A DNA stretch of 64,000 nt from the NCBI RefSeq assembly GCF_008369935.1, contig NZ_VTUZ01000003.1, positions 401,365-465,364 on the forward strand. Reading direction: 5' to 3'. Position 1 is the first letter of the stretch, and every line of letters starts with the position of its first letter. The notes below the pieces were generated by a model. That model was not told where the DNA came from. It was given only the letters and a program-made list of their open reading frames with translations, and made no database searches. The DNA is from Paraburkholderia panacisoli. GTDB lineage: Bacteria; Pseudomonadota; Gammaproteobacteria; Burkholderiales; Burkholderiaceae. Below are positions 8,798 to 18,123 of this stretch, piece after piece. The position numbers and the translations under genes are program-made.

Positions 8798-9698
8798 CGA
8801 GTCGAAACCTGCCGGGTGTGGGCTGGGACTCGAGCGGCCATCGAACATCACCAAACGAAGGACACGCACGCTTCCTCGTTGCTGTGAACGTCGAGCAAGC
8901 GCCCGTCGTTAAAAAGACAGACTCTTCGGCATTGCACCGCGGGACTTCGTCGAGCGACATGACGTTGTCATGGCCCGGGCGGGAACTGGATATCTCCATA
9001 CCAGGCGCGAGTCGTGGTACCGGTATTGTCGGCATCGGTCAGCGGGTCGCAGCCGGCAATCCGTCCGGGGTGCGCGCCTTTGCCAATATGTTGCTCAATG
9101 AGCAAGAGTCCTGAATTGCCGCGCCGACCTTCAGAACTTCGGCAGCCCCAAGCGGCGAAAACGGCGGCGGAGATAGTCATGTGGATTGGCCGGAACTGCA
9201 ATGCACGTTGCCTTCGATGAGGTCGAAGCGAAGCCGCAAGCTTACGCAAGCGGATTTCTTTCCATTTGTCGCGCCCGTGACTACCGAAACAGGCTGGTCA
9301 ACATAGGTCCAGACGCAGCGGATTCGACGCGACGAGTTGGCCCCCCTTCGGAGCCAGCCATGCAGTTCGACTACAGGGCGTAGATGCCGTAGAAGTGATG
9401 TATTCGGGTCACCTCGGCGATTATCCCTCCGACGCTGACGCTATCGACGCGGCGCAGCGTTGGGCGATCCAGTGATGCGACATCAGATCTGGATAAGGCA
9501 CACGTACGGATTCCTCGAAACGGCGTCGGCATGCCGATGATTTGGCCTCCGTACACGGGCTTCGGGACAGCGCCGCACGAAAACGGGCAGGCAATGCGAT
9601 TGCGCATGATTCGGCGGATCGGCAGCGTGTGGTGAAAGGCATCGATCGCGGCGCAGGCGCTAAACTATTAGTGTCGGTCGTCCGAGGAGGTGTCCATC
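8798..9698. other. Intergenic region, nothing recognised
   Basis: About 900 bases with only short open frames on both strands and no motif I can name. The density of stops suggests eroded DNA. The last 15 bases hold GAGGAGG (9684-9690), the ribosome-binding site of the next gene. Confidence 0.5.
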
Positions 9699-10109
9699 AT
9701 GGCAATCGAAGTCAAGGATCCCAACTACGAGCACGGCGAGAAGGCGACATATGTCACCGTCAACGGCGTCAAGTATGCAATCGTGCGCGCGGACGCCTGG
9801 TTCGACCAGATCGGGGCCGAGAACGCCCCTGCGCCGGGTGGCAAAGCGCTGTCGCTTCCGCCGGGGGGCGTAACCAGGGGCCGTGGAAAATTTTACGGCG
9901 TGAAAACCGTCAAGCTCGCCATCAACCCTGACCATCCGGGCTATCACGCAGCGGTGCACAGGGCGACTTACTACCCTGCAGATCAGGTGACGTTCACGGC
10001 CGTCTCCAGGAAGAAGCCGCGCCCCGGCAGTTCGGCGCATAGCAAAACTGATCGTGTCGGGCGTGGCAAGGTCGGCGTGGGCGGCATGCGCACCAAGTCG
10101 CACAGCTGA
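9699..10109 (+). CDS. Hypothetical protein (136 aa)
   Basis: A 136-residue basic protein with no recognised domain. It reads MAIEVKDPNYEHGEKATYVT at the start, has a Gly/Pro-rich middle (GGKALSLPPGGVTRGRGKFY), a block NPDHPGYHAAVHRATYYPADQ, and a Lys/Arg/Ser-rich tail ending in KSHS. GAGGAGG eight bases before the ATG at 9699 decides the start; a GTG nine bases upstream is in frame but inside the ribosome-binding site. A terminator-like hairpin follows at 10148. It appears to be a monocistronic gene. Confidence 0.65.
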   Translation: MAIEVKDPNYEHGEKATYVTVNGVKYAIVRADAWFDQIGAENAPAPGGKALSLPPGGVTRGRGKFYGVKTVKLAINPDHPGYHAAVHRATYYPADQVTFTAVSRKKPRPGSSAHSKTDRVGRGKVGVGGMRTKSHS

Positions 10110-10145
10110 CGGCGCGCGGGTCGAGTCAACTTCCTGGTCGAGCGA

Positions 10146-10697
10146 CTAGCGGGACGCGTCCCGCTTTTCTTTGATCGCCTTCGCCTTGTCCTTCCGCCAG
10201 CTTAGGAAGTTAGTCACCGCGGCCGCGATGAACGTGACGATAGTGGAAGCCGACGACGCAATAAGTGCCTTTTTCTCAGCATCTGGCGAAGACATTGTCG
10301 GTTGATATGGGGAAGCGGATGAAAATGGGGCTGCCGGGACGCTGCCCGACAAGGGGTGTGATGTGCTTTTCGACTGCACGAAGGTTACTTGCGGCAACTG
10401 GTTCCCCGACATGTAACGCACGGAAAGGGCGGCTGTTATGCAAAAAAAACCCACAAAGAGACCAAGGAATAACCGACAAAACAGCTCGAGCCTGGTGGAG
10501 TTTGCCACGCCTGCCTCCGTCTTCGTCGACGGTTGCCGCACTCGTATATTGCGCCAGAATCTCGCGGAATTGACATCCCAGCCGTTGAAAGACTGGAGGG
10601 CGGCCGCAGCCCCAAGGGCGCATTGCCGGAGAGCGCGCAAAAGTTTGCTGGCAAAGGTGCAGACCGAACTTATTTCGCAACAGGTACGTCGCGTCAT
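10146..10697 (-). CDS. Hypothetical membrane protein
   Basis: A minus-strand frame of up to 183 residues with two hydrophobic segments: FCRLFLGLFVGFFCITAAL near residues 73-91 and IASSASTIVTFIAAAVTNFL near 145-165, followed by a strongly basic tail (WRKDKAKAIKEKRDASR). Between them is a Ser/Pro-rich linker. The layout is that of a small inner-membrane protein with a cytoplasmic basic end. The N-terminal 50 residues are Cys- and Arg-rich and may not belong to the protein, so the true start could lie further downstream. No function is suggested. Confidence 0.45.
   Translation of the reverse strand: MTRRTCCEISSVCTFASKLLRALRQCALGAAAALQSFNGWDVNSARFWRNIRVRQPSTKTEAGVANSTRLELFCRLFLGLFVGFFCITAALSVRYMSGNQLPQVTFVQSKSTSHPLSGSVPAAPFSSASPYQPTMSSPDAEKKALIASSASTIVTFIAAAVTNFLSWRKDKAKAIKEKRDASR
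10148..10175 (+). terminator. Rho-independent terminator-like hairpin
   Basis: AGCGGGACGCGTCCCGCT is a perfect palindromic stem followed by TTTCTTT. It lies about 40 bases after the stop of the 9699-10109 gene and overlaps the 3' end of the convergent membrane-protein gene. Confidence 0.65.
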
Positions 10698-11228
10698 CCA
10701 TCACCATCTGACGATTGAGCGGCCGAAGAATATGCATGTGGATTCTGTAAAAACCCAGCGCGAACCACATTCCTTCACATAAGTAGTGCAACGCTGACGC
10801 AAGCGCTCGTAGAAACGCATCCTGGGCGTATGTCCGATCCATACACTTCGTGCTGTTTTCGCCTCCAAAACACCTCGGCGTGTTCCTACAAGCGCTTGCA
10901 ACAACCGCCTACGAAAAGAACGCGTACTGACGAAATCTCAACCGAAGCATGTTGAACCTCACTCTTTGACCATCAGATTCTGTCAGCAACCGTATAAAGA
11001 ATTTCGAAAAGTAGAGGGGGCGCGACCGGCCGCCCCGGACCCACTACGGCCCTTGAGCCCACCGATAACCAGCGGCTGTTGTTCCACCGGAGCGGACTTT
11101 TGCATCGAAGCCGAGTCACGCGCATTGTGAGAATCGGCTTTTAAGCCGCGCGAATGGAATCGATCGATGTGTACGCGCTGCATTAACGCCTCGCATCTCG
11201 ACAACACCCTCCGATACACTTGCACAAG
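10698..11228. other. Intergenic region, nothing recognised
   Basis: About 530 bases, without recognisable coding content or repeats. Confidence 0.5.
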
Positions 11229-11598
11229 CTAGCAGCGGTTCATTTTGATTACGCGCGAAACCTGCCCAACTGTGAAGCTGCTCTTGTGAGCATATGGCGC
11301 ACAATCAAGAGGCGCAGTCAGTGATTCGCTTACGGCGAACTGACCAACGTAGCGAAACAAGTCAGTATCGAGCTTGATGAAAACAGGGATCGCCTCGGCC
11401 TGCCTTGCGAGCGTTTTTCCAGCGGCGCGCTGCAGAACCACCGTCACAGATGATGACATCCGGCGCTTGCGGGTTGAGATCGGGCCGCAGGCAGGCCGCT
11501 ACCACCTTGCCATTCCTGGTCGGAAGAAAGGCTTGCTTACTGCCGCCGCAGACAGTATGGATGTACTCGCGAGTATAGTTCTTGTTAATTTCAAACAT
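11229..11598 (-). pseudogene. Frameshifted small protein gene of unknown function
   Basis: The first part begins at an ATG (11598) with GGAGG five bases upstream and reads MFEINKNYTREYIHTVCGGS, KQAFLPTRNGKVVAACLRPD and LNPQAPDVIICDGG. Near 11425 the sense passes to the next frame, which reads RAAGKTLARQAEAIPVFIKL, DTDLFRYVGQFAVSESLTAP and ends at the TAG at 11229-11231. Read together this gives a protein of about 122 residues. The pattern 'LP...GKVVAACL...NP.AP..I' followed by 'IPVFIK...YVG' recalls, from memory, a small domain of unknown function found in many proteobacteria (possibly DUF6697). A sequencing error in the run of GC bases would restore the gene. Confidence 0.6.
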
Positions 11599-11783
11599 GA
11601 GAGACCTCCGTGGAATGCTTGATGCAACGTTGATACGTAGCAAACAACTAAATTACGGATGACTAAATATAAAAATCCAACTTGGAATGCAACTAAAAAC
11701 CGTATTTCGTGGCTGCTTCCGCCGGCACGTGCACTGGCAACGCACTTCCACTGCGTCAGCAGCGAAAGTGCGGCCGGACTTTA

Positions 11784-12032
11784 TCACCGTCGATCATTCA
11801 GCGCGCCCAACGCTCTCAGAACGGCATTCCCTTGCCGCGTAATAGCGAATCTAAATTCGCCGACTTCCGATTCAATTAACTCGGCAAGTCCAGCCTTTTG
11901 AAGCGCCACTACGTCCGGAGTCTCCATCCTCGAGTCGATTGGCGCGTGACATAACAGGACGAGGGCCGCCATCTCATGTGCGCTTAGGCACGGCGCGTCT
12001 TCGGACGCGCGACTGCGTTCAATCGTTTTCAT
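11784..12032 (-). CDS. Small hypothetical protein (82 aa), paralogue of the gene at 8603-8797
   Basis: An 82-residue protein starting MKTIERSRASEDAPCLSAHE, with GGGAG five bases before the ATG at 12032; the frame is open further upstream but without a ribosome-binding site. The core (LSAHEMAALVLL, then VVALQKAGLAELIES, then FRFAITRQGNAVLRALGAL) aligns with the 64-residue protein at 8603. The sequence order helix, helix, beta-hairpin fits a minimal winged helix such as those predicting end-of-domain 'L..LG...y.lT..G...L'. This would make it a DNA-binding or protein-interaction domain, but no function is known to me. Confidence 0.65.
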   Translation of the reverse strand: MKTIERSRASEDAPCLSAHEMAALVLLCHAPIDSRMETPDVVALQKAGLAELIESEVGEFRFAITRQGNAVLRALGALNDRR

Positions 12033-12723
12033 CGCCACTCCCTTTCCCGAATTTGACACGCGCGCACTGATCCAGACGCCGAACCGCACCGATGGTGCAA
12101 GCAGGCGCACACACGCGTTGCAAGTTCACGCTCGCGAGGCACGACCATCTGGACGTTGGCGAACCCTGCGTCCAGGTAACGCTAAACAAGGTGCGCGGAA
12201 GGCTACTGCGGCGCGCACCGTCTGCCTGTTGGCAAGACGGCGGCTGAGAGAATTGGCACGCGGACGTCCTGCCGGTCAGGCAGTGAGATTATTCGACGGT
12301 CGACGACATCGGCTATTCATGACACCAGTTCCCTGTTTGAGGTTCCAAATATTGTAGAGATCCCAGTCCCGGTGACAAGTAAAAAGATCATAAAGAGCGG
12401 AGCAGCGTAGTCCTCAGTACTGTCGACGAACGTCCCTTGCCGCCCAGCGAGCGCCTCATCTCAAGTGAAATTTACCCCTCGCGAAGGTGACGTTTTCAAT
12501 TTGACCTGATGGCGACGAGCCGCATACGCATTCCCACACCCATGTCCCGATCACGCACAAGCACGCGCATTTCGCGGATATTCACTTACCGTCATGCACA
12601 CTAGCGGGTTATCGGTCTACCGGCTGCGAGCCAATACGCAAAGAGGGAACGCGGCAATTCCATTTTTTACGGGATTTTTTCTTGCGCCGTCTGCATCGCG
12701 ACTTCTAGACTTCAGCACATCGG
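12033..12723. other. Intergenic region, nothing recognised
   Basis: About 690 bases between divergent genes. It contains AT-richer patches near 12340-12400 and 12660-12720 that could hold promoters, but no clear coding region. Confidence 0.45.
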
Positions 12724-13377
12724 ATGTCAAAAACGAGGGATGTCGTGGTGATGCAAGGTGCAATCAAAAGGAAATGCGTGCCAGTGACCTATCGCCGCGA
12801 CGTACGGGCTGGTTTCGTCGTGCGGCGCTTCGATTCGGCGCGCGACTCGTTCGATGAGATGACCACGCTCCTGCACCGTGCCTTTGCACGTCTGGGCGAG
12901 ATGCAACTCAACTGCACCTGTGTCGACCAGACCGTTTCCGTCACGGCGGCGCGCGCAAGCCTTGGCGACTGCTTTGTTGCGGTGTACGAAGGCAGGCTGA
13001 TTGGAACCATGACGCTCCACGCACACGACCGGGCATCGATATGCGCGATATACAGAAATCCGTACGTTGCAAGCGTACATCAGTTCGGAGTCGACCCTGC
13101 GTGGCAAAACCGCGGCGTGGGACGACTGTTGCTGGCGTTCGCGGATCACTGGGCAGCGATACGTGGATACGCAGAACTGGCACTCGATACACCGCAACCG
13201 GCGACGCATCTCCTCGCTTTCTATCGGGCGCAAGGATTCCGCATCGCCGAGTTCAAGCGCTTCGACGGAAAGTACTATGACAGCGCCATTCTCAGCCGCC
13301 CGGCAATTGCCAACCGGAGGTTTGCGGCATGGACGCACCCGATCATTCCGACTCGTAATGCCGCTCGCGCTGCGTAA
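12724..13377 (+). CDS. GNAT family N-acetyltransferase
   Basis: A 217-residue protein with a GNAT acyl-CoA-binding fold in residues 30-200. The signature motif A is VHQFGVDPAWQNRGVGRLLL (Q-x-x-G-x-G as Q-N-R-G-V-G), followed by LALDTPQPATHLLAFYRAQG (motif B, typical 'ALYxKxGF' form as AFYRAQGF). It should transfer an acetyl group from acetyl-CoA to an amine on a small molecule or protein; the acceptor cannot be predicted. The start may be at 12724 or at Met10 (12751); neither has a clear ribosome-binding site. It is monocistronic. Confidence 0.8.
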   Translation: MSKTRDVVVMQGAIKRKCVPVTYRRDVRAGFVVRRFDSARDSFDEMTTLLHRAFARLGEMQLNCTCVDQTVSVTAARASLGDCFVAVYEGRLIGTMTLHAHDRASICAIYRNPYVASVHQFGVDPAWQNRGVGRLLLAFADHWAAIRGYAELALDTPQPATHLLAFYRAQGFRIAEFKRFDGKYYDSAILSRPAIANRRFAAWTHPIIPTRNAARAA

Positions 13378-13516
13378 AAGGATTGTCTGGATGTAAACAC
13401 TCGGGTCAAGTCCAGCGCTGCGATACACGGGTGCACGCACGCGATCCTGACATGCCGACGCGGGGCGTCACGTGCGCTTGGCTCCCGACCTGACCGCAAA
13501 GGTCCTCGTGAGTGGA

Positions 13517-13879
13517 ATGGGTTGGCAGATGCAAAAATTTAAATCCCGCACCGCACTGAAGATTAGAGGCGCGGCGAAGGTGGCGCTGTTCGCGATTCTG
13601 ATGAATCAAGTCGTGACCACGCCATTTTCGTTCTACGTCCAGAAAGTCGATCCGGACGCGTCAGAATTGGTCGCCCCGCTGTTCAGTTTCATAACGACGG
13701 TTCTGTTGGCGGCATGGATACAGATGGACGCAAAGCGCGCCTACCTGCAGGCGTCGAAGCATGGCTGCATCAGATCCGTGAGCGAGTCGAACCCGGTCCT
13801 GCACGTCGCGCCGAACTGCCCGAGAAGATGGCTCGTCATTCTGCACATCGAGAACAACCCTCGGGCGGTCGGGCTTTAA
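13517..13879 (+). CDS. Hypothetical protein with two possible membrane helices
   Basis: A low-confidence frame of about 120 residues. It contains VALFAILMNQVVTTPFSFYV and LVAPLFSFITTVLLAAWIQM, two plausible membrane segments separated by a charged loop, then a positively charged stretch. The last 40 residues (NPVLHVAPNCPRRWLVILHI) look unlike the rest and may be past a frameshift. An in-frame start exists upstream at 13472. No function recognised. Confidence 0.35.
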   Translation: MGWQMQKFKSRTALKIRGAAKVALFAILMNQVVTTPFSFYVQKVDPDASELVAPLFSFITTVLLAAWIQMDAKRAYLQASKHGCIRSVSESNPVLHVAPNCPRRWLVILHIENNPRAVGL

Positions 13880-14155
13880 GAGCATTCGTCGAGAAGAATC
13901 GGCGACATCGGCTCGATGTCTCCCTCCGGAGTCGGCCACGATGAGTCATTGACATGCCGCAGATGAATGGCCGCAATGAGGTCATATGACTGTCGCTCAT
14001 GAATCGCCAGGAACGGTGAGATACAGATGCACTGCAGATGCCGAGTTGCTGGTTCTGAACCGTAAGTTGATGCGAGACAAGCGCATTGCTTTATTCGACG
14101 GCTATGGAGACTGAGGTGGCGCAGACAATATCCGATGCTGCCAGACGTTAGCGAA
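13880..14155. other. Intergenic region, nothing recognised
   Basis: About 275 bases without recognisable content, ending at the stop of the convergent transglycosylase gene. Confidence 0.5.
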
Positions 14156-14749
14156 CTACCGCCGGGCGGTGAATGCAGTTTTGATCATTTGCATACGCTC
14201 GTCCACGCGACGCGAGTAGTTTGTCGAACCCCCGCTGTAGCGCAGCAGGGCATCATGTATGTCCCCGTCCGAAGACTCGATGTATTCATGGAGAATGGAC
14301 GATCCGATCGCGACATTCGTATCCGGATCATTCAGATCGGAGAACCTGGATACCAGGTTTTTATGCTGTGACGGCAGGATCTGCATGAGGCCGCGTGCGC
14401 CGGCGACGCTGACCGCGAAGCGGTTGAAGTTGGACTCAACCGCGATTACCACAAGCAGGAGAACCGGAGAGACGGAATTGTATTCTGCCGCATCGACGAC
14501 TGCCTTGCTTATCTTCGAAGCTTCGCGTAGTCCGATGCGGAAGTGTGCGTTCAGAAACGTTGCAATGTCGGCAACCGTTGGCACGCTCTCAACACTGTCC
14601 ACGGGAGGCGCTACCGGGGGCATGACTGAAGCATCATCAACCGCGTAGCATGCCTGTGTCCCCAGACCCGCAATTAGAATGCTACCGCAGAGAAAGGCTC
14701 GTACATATCGGATGCCATGCCACTCATGGTCTTGCGACCTGTCGTTCAT
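14156..14749 (-). CDS. Lytic transglycosylase (SLT domain), exported
   Basis: A protein of about 197 residues with an N-terminal hydrophobic export signal (VRAFLCGSILIAGLGTQACYA) and a C-terminal SLT-type lytic transglycosylase domain. The catalytic Glu is in VIAVESNFNRFAVS, followed by GARGLMQILPSQHK and NVAIGSSILHEYIES, the standard ES / GLMQ / N.. motifs of family 1 transglycosylases. It should cleave the MurNAc-GlcNAc bond of peptidoglycan in the periplasm. The short size and single-gene setting resemble specialised transglycosylases of secretion or conjugation systems, but none is nearby. The first ATG is at 14749; a TTG four codons earlier (14761) is also in frame. No clear ribosome-binding site is seen for either. 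Confidence 0.8.
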   Translation of the reverse strand: MNDRSQDHEWHGIRYVRAFLCGSILIAGLGTQACYAVDDASVMPPVAPPVDSVESVPTVADIATFLNAHFRIGLREASKISKAVVDAAEYNSVSPVLLLVVIAVESNFNRFAVSVAGARGLMQILPSQHKNLVSRFSDLNDPDTNVAIGSSILHEYIESSDGDIHDALLRYSGGSTNYSRRVDERMQMIKTAFTARR

Positions 14750-15129
14750 GTTTTTGGACAAAGCTGCCGTTTTGATAATGATGAACGGTACCCTTCATTC
14801 AGATTTGAGGACGCAAAATTTCGATGTTGATGTGAAAAGAATCCGTAAAATTCTTGTGCGGCGGCCCAGCGCGACCTGTATTTGAGCGCGCAGCCGGTCT
14901 CCTGGACGGTTACCTTGCAAGGGACGTCGGTTAATCGGACCGGCTGCGATCAGTAACAGATGCGAGCTAACACCGTTTTATTTTGAGCGCGCGCGAGACC
15001 TTGCACGACGTGAAACTCCTATTGCGCAAAATGGGCGCATAGCTGAGCGGGGTCGTCACCGATCGCTACCTGATCTTTCCACCACCAGGCACACCACACC
15101 GGACACAGACTGCAACCCCGATCCGTTCT
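14750..15129. other. Intergenic region, nothing recognised
   Basis: About 380 bases. The part next to the transglycosylase gene (14770-14850) is AT-richer and probably carries its promoter. No gene seen. Confidence 0.5.
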
Positions 15130-17103
15130 TCACCCGACATTCATCGGCAACAGCACCATCTGCCTACCTTGCAGATGCAAGCGTGTCTGTATCTCGACCG
15201 GCGTTTGATTGTGTAGCCACGCAGTCAGGAAACTGACCCGCTTGAATATCAGCTTGCTGGCGAAGCAAACGCTGTTCGGATACTCGTCCATTGTGGTCAC
15301 GGCAAGCTTCATGAACTCGCCTACTGGATGCGTTCCGAAAGCGATGCGGTAGTCCGCCGCCATCCCGTGCCGGCGGCAATGCGCCACGTAGTACTCGAGC
15401 GCCGCCGAGATGGTTTTCCGCAACCGCTCAAGATGCTCTGCGCCTTCATAACTTTGTGCGTCGACTTCTCCGACCGCGAGAAAGATCACATTCTTGAAGT
15501 GCCCTGGGAAGAGCCGGTTCACCCACAGCAGCGCATGCATGCTCGCGCCGCGGTGCTTGCCAACCAGCAGGATCGCCGTGGGCTGCGACGGGTCCGGCTT
15601 GCCGGGGGCGGTCGCCTCGTCGACTTCGGGCGGCGGTCCGGCAAAGAGGGCATCCTCTTTCGCAAGCTGGGCACGCGTGTCGTCGTAGTGCTGTTTGATG
15701 AGGAAGCACAGCGCAACGACAGCGCTCGTCACCAGCACCGTCAGCCAGCCACCCTCAGTGAATTTCTCGACCAGCGTGATGACCAGCACGGTGCTTGTCA
15801 CCGACAGACCAAGCGCAGACAACCCGAAGTGCCGCAGCCAGTTTTCGCCGTCATGGCGGTGACGCCACCAGTACGTGCACATGCCAAGCAGTGACAGGCT
15901 GAACGTCAGAAACACGTTGATGCTGTACAGGACAACAAGAATCGAAACGTCGCCGCGTGTCCACAGCAGGATCAAAAGGCTTGCGACGCCCATCACAACG
16001 ATGCCGTTCTGCCTGACGAGCCGCGTCGACAGGTCGCGAAAATGGCGCGGCACCCACGAATCGGTGGCCATGTTCGACAAGACGGCAGGACCGTCCAGAA
16101 AGCCGGTTTGCGCACCGACGAGCAGGAGCCCGGCCTCGAAGGCCAGTACAGCCGCGAGCAAGCCGTGCCGCGCAAGCGGCGAGCCGAGCCCGAGATGATC
16201 GATCACACTGCCGAACACGACCGCATTGAGCGTCTGGCCCTCCACCGGTTGGGCATGCCACAGCATATAAAGCAGGATGATGCCGCCCGCCGTGAAGGCG
16301 AGCGACGACGACATGTAGAACATCGTGATCTTGCCGTTCGGTACGCGCGGCTCTGCCAGCATGTTGACATTGTTCGACACCGCTTCAAGGCCGGTATAGG
16401 TGCCACCGCCCAGCGAGAATGCGCGCATCAGCAGCGCGATGACAACGAGTGGCCCGAGGGCATGCGACATGCTCCGGGCGTCGCCGATCGCGCCAGGCAC
16501 GACGGCACTTAGATTATCGCCGTGAGCAGCCACGCCATAAACGATGAGGACGAGATGCAGCACGACGAAGCCAAGAAAAATCGGTAGCAGGACGAGTATC
16601 GATTCCCTCATGCCGCGAAAGTTAAGCCCGGTCATCAGCACAATCAACGTGAGTTCGGTGGCAAGCTTGAACGCCTGCGCGCTGACCGGCAGCAAGCTGA
16701 AAAACGCGTCGACACCGCTCGCGAGCGACGTCGCAATCGTCAGCACATAATCCACCAGAAGCGCGGCGCCTGACACAAGGCCTGGATGTGGACCGAGCAG
16801 CGCGGTCGCGACGCGGTACCCGCCACCGCCGGTCGGAAAAAGCTCGATGACCTGGTTGTAGCCGATCGCGATGACGAAGACCGTTGCAGCGGTCGCCACG
16901 GCGAGAAACAGCGCGAGAGACGTGTGCTGACCGAGTGCCAGGAACGCTTCTTCCGGGCCGTAGCATGAAGACGACAGGCCATCCGCGCCGAGGCCAACCC
17001 ACGCCAGCAGCGGCGTCACGGCGATCGCGTGACGGGTGTGGGGGTCCAGAGGATCGAGCGGCTTGCCGACGATCAACTGCCACATCCTGGCGAAACCGGC
17101 CAT
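15130..17103 (-). CDS. APC superfamily permease with a soluble C-terminal domain
   Basis: A 657-residue inner-membrane transporter. Residues 30-500 form about twelve hydrophobic helices in the APC amino acid/polyamine/cation fold; GLGADGLSSSCYGPEEAFLA near residue 38 is the unwound first-helix substrate motif and IELFPTGGGGYRVATALLGP near residue 86 is also typical. The last 150 residues are soluble (GKHRGASMHALLWVNRLFPG) and resemble the universal-stress-like cytoplasmic domain found in KUP-like and APC potassium or amino acid transporters. The substrate is not evident. The frame is open upstream to 17295, but GGGGGA five bases before the ATG at 17103 fixes the start and the upstream part is not protein-like. 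It is monocistronic. Confidence 0.8.
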   Translation of the reverse strand: MAGFARMWQLIVGKPLDPLDPHTRHAIAVTPLLAWVGLGADGLSSSCYGPEEAFLALGQHTSLALFLAVATAATVFVIAIGYNQVIELFPTGGGGYRVATALLGPHPGLVSGAALLVDYVLTIATSLASGVDAFFSLLPVSAQAFKLATELTLIVLMTGLNFRGMRESILVLLPIFLGFVVLHLVLIVYGVAAHGDNLSAVVPGAIGDARSMSHALGPLVVIALLMRAFSLGGGTYTGLEAVSNNVNMLAEPRVPNGKITMFYMSSSLAFTAGGIILLYMLWHAQPVEGQTLNAVVFGSVIDHLGLGSPLARHGLLAAVLAFEAGLLLVGAQTGFLDGPAVLSNMATDSWVPRHFRDLSTRLVRQNGIVVMGVASLLILLWTRGDVSILVVLYSINVFLTFSLSLLGMCTYWWRHRHDGENWLRHFGLSALGLSVTSTVLVITLVEKFTEGGWLTVLVTSAVVALCFLIKQHYDDTRAQLAKEDALFAGPPPEVDEATAPGKPDPSQPTAILLVGKHRGASMHALLWVNRLFPGHFKNVIFLAVGEVDAQSYEGAEHLERLRKTISAALEYYVAHCRRHGMAADYRIAFGTHPVGEFMKLAVTTMDEYPNSVCFASKLIFKRVSFLTAWLHNQTPVEIQTRLHLQGRQMVLLPMNVG

Positions 17104-17551
17104 GGTGTCCCCCGGCAAATCAACCTGCGGCAATGTCCTCGCAAGGGCCAGCGTCGAAGCAACGTAGCATCGGCGAAGCACGTGAACGGGGCGTCCGTCG
17201 ACATCCTTCCAGTTGCAATGTAGGGCAGTTCCGCAACGTATGCCAGTCGTCGTGACCCAGGCGGGGCGAAGCCGACGATTTGAAAGGATATTCATTGCTC
17301 ACTTCGGCATACCTGAGCCGCAGCGGCGAACCGGCAGCGTAGTCGCCCCTACCGACACAACGGCAATCCGGGCGGGGAATGGCATCCCAACCGGAAGAGA
17401 AAAAAGGCCGCATCACAGACCCGCTATGGACTCTGCACCTCGCTCAAGCCAACCGGTCGATAGCCCACGCCAGTCTCGGTGACGATCTGCTTGTGCCTCC
17501 CCCTTTGCGCCAGGTGTTCGTGTGCTTTGATGAGCAGGGTGGGTTGCAGCT
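17104..17551. other. Intergenic region, nothing recognised
   Basis: About 450 bases between the permease start and a small gene on the same strand. It should hold the permease promoter. Open frames on both strands look like chance. Confidence 0.5.
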
Positions 17552-17743
17552 CTACATTCGGCCTGTCTTGCAGCCTGCGTCGATGCGGCGCTCCGCGTCG
17601 AAACGAGCCTCTTTGATCGCCTGCTCCGGCGTTTCCGCAGGGGTCTCCGGGTTTTTCCAGTAGATGGGCGGTTTAGTTAACGTGTATGCCCAGTCCCACC
17701 CGCCGTCCTTTTGTTGGGTCACGTAAACGCTGTAGTTGACCAC
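17552..17743 (-). CDS. Small hypothetical protein (about 63 aa)
   Basis: A 63-residue acidic protein reading MVNYSVYVTQQKDGGWDWAY, then NPETPAETPEQAIKEARFDA and a short basic end. Composition and the absence of a credible alternative on the other strand suggest a real gene. The GTG start at 17743 has no clear ribosome-binding site; since the upstream gene stops 35 bases earlier on the same strand, translation may be coupled and the true start may lie slightly upstream. Function unknown. Confidence 0.5.
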   Translation of the reverse strand: MVNYSVYVTQQKDGGWDWAYTLTKPPIYWKNPETPAETPEQAIKEARFDAERRIDAGCKTGRM

Positions 17744-17778
17744 GGTTACGGTCGCGGAGAATCGTTGCCGTGTGGCAA

Positions 17779-18120
17779 TCAGCGCCTCGTCAGCATCCGG
17801 AGGATTTTCTGCACGATGAGCTCATGCTGCTCCAGTGCCTCATCGAGCGTACGTGCTCCGTAGCTCTTGTTGTCCCGGGCTTCCATTCCGGCGACGCGCG
17901 TCACGAACAGCGAAGCATCCCCGGTTTTCGGCTCGGACAAACCGCGGAAGCGGGTCGTGACCGTCACACCGGATTCGTCCAGCAGCGTGCGGCGGAAGAC
18001 CAGTTCGTTCTCAGTCTTCCAGCGCGACCACTCGGCGCGGTCGAACACCTCGACAGGTTTGTTCTTCGCGTCGAGGACATAGAAGCGTTCCTTGCTGGAC
18101 GGGACGGAGGGTGATTTCAT
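17779..18120 (-). CDS. Hypothetical protein (113 aa)
   Basis: A 113-residue soluble protein with no recognised domain. It begins MKSPSVPSSKERFYVLDAKN, has a central strand-rich part (SGVTVTTRFRGLSE, DASLFVTRVAGMEA) and a C-terminal helix (TLDEALEQHELIVQKILRML). It sits between the alpha/beta hydrolase gene (three bases upstream) and the 63-residue gene (35 bases downstream), all on the minus strand, so these three probably form an operon. Function unknown. Confidence 0.65.
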   Translation of the reverse strand: MKSPSVPSSKERFYVLDAKNKPVEVFDRAEWSRWKTENELVFRRTLLDESGVTVTTRFRGLSEPKTGDASLFVTRVAGMEARDNKSYGARTLDEALEQHELIVQKILRMLTRR

Positions 18121-18123
18121 ATT

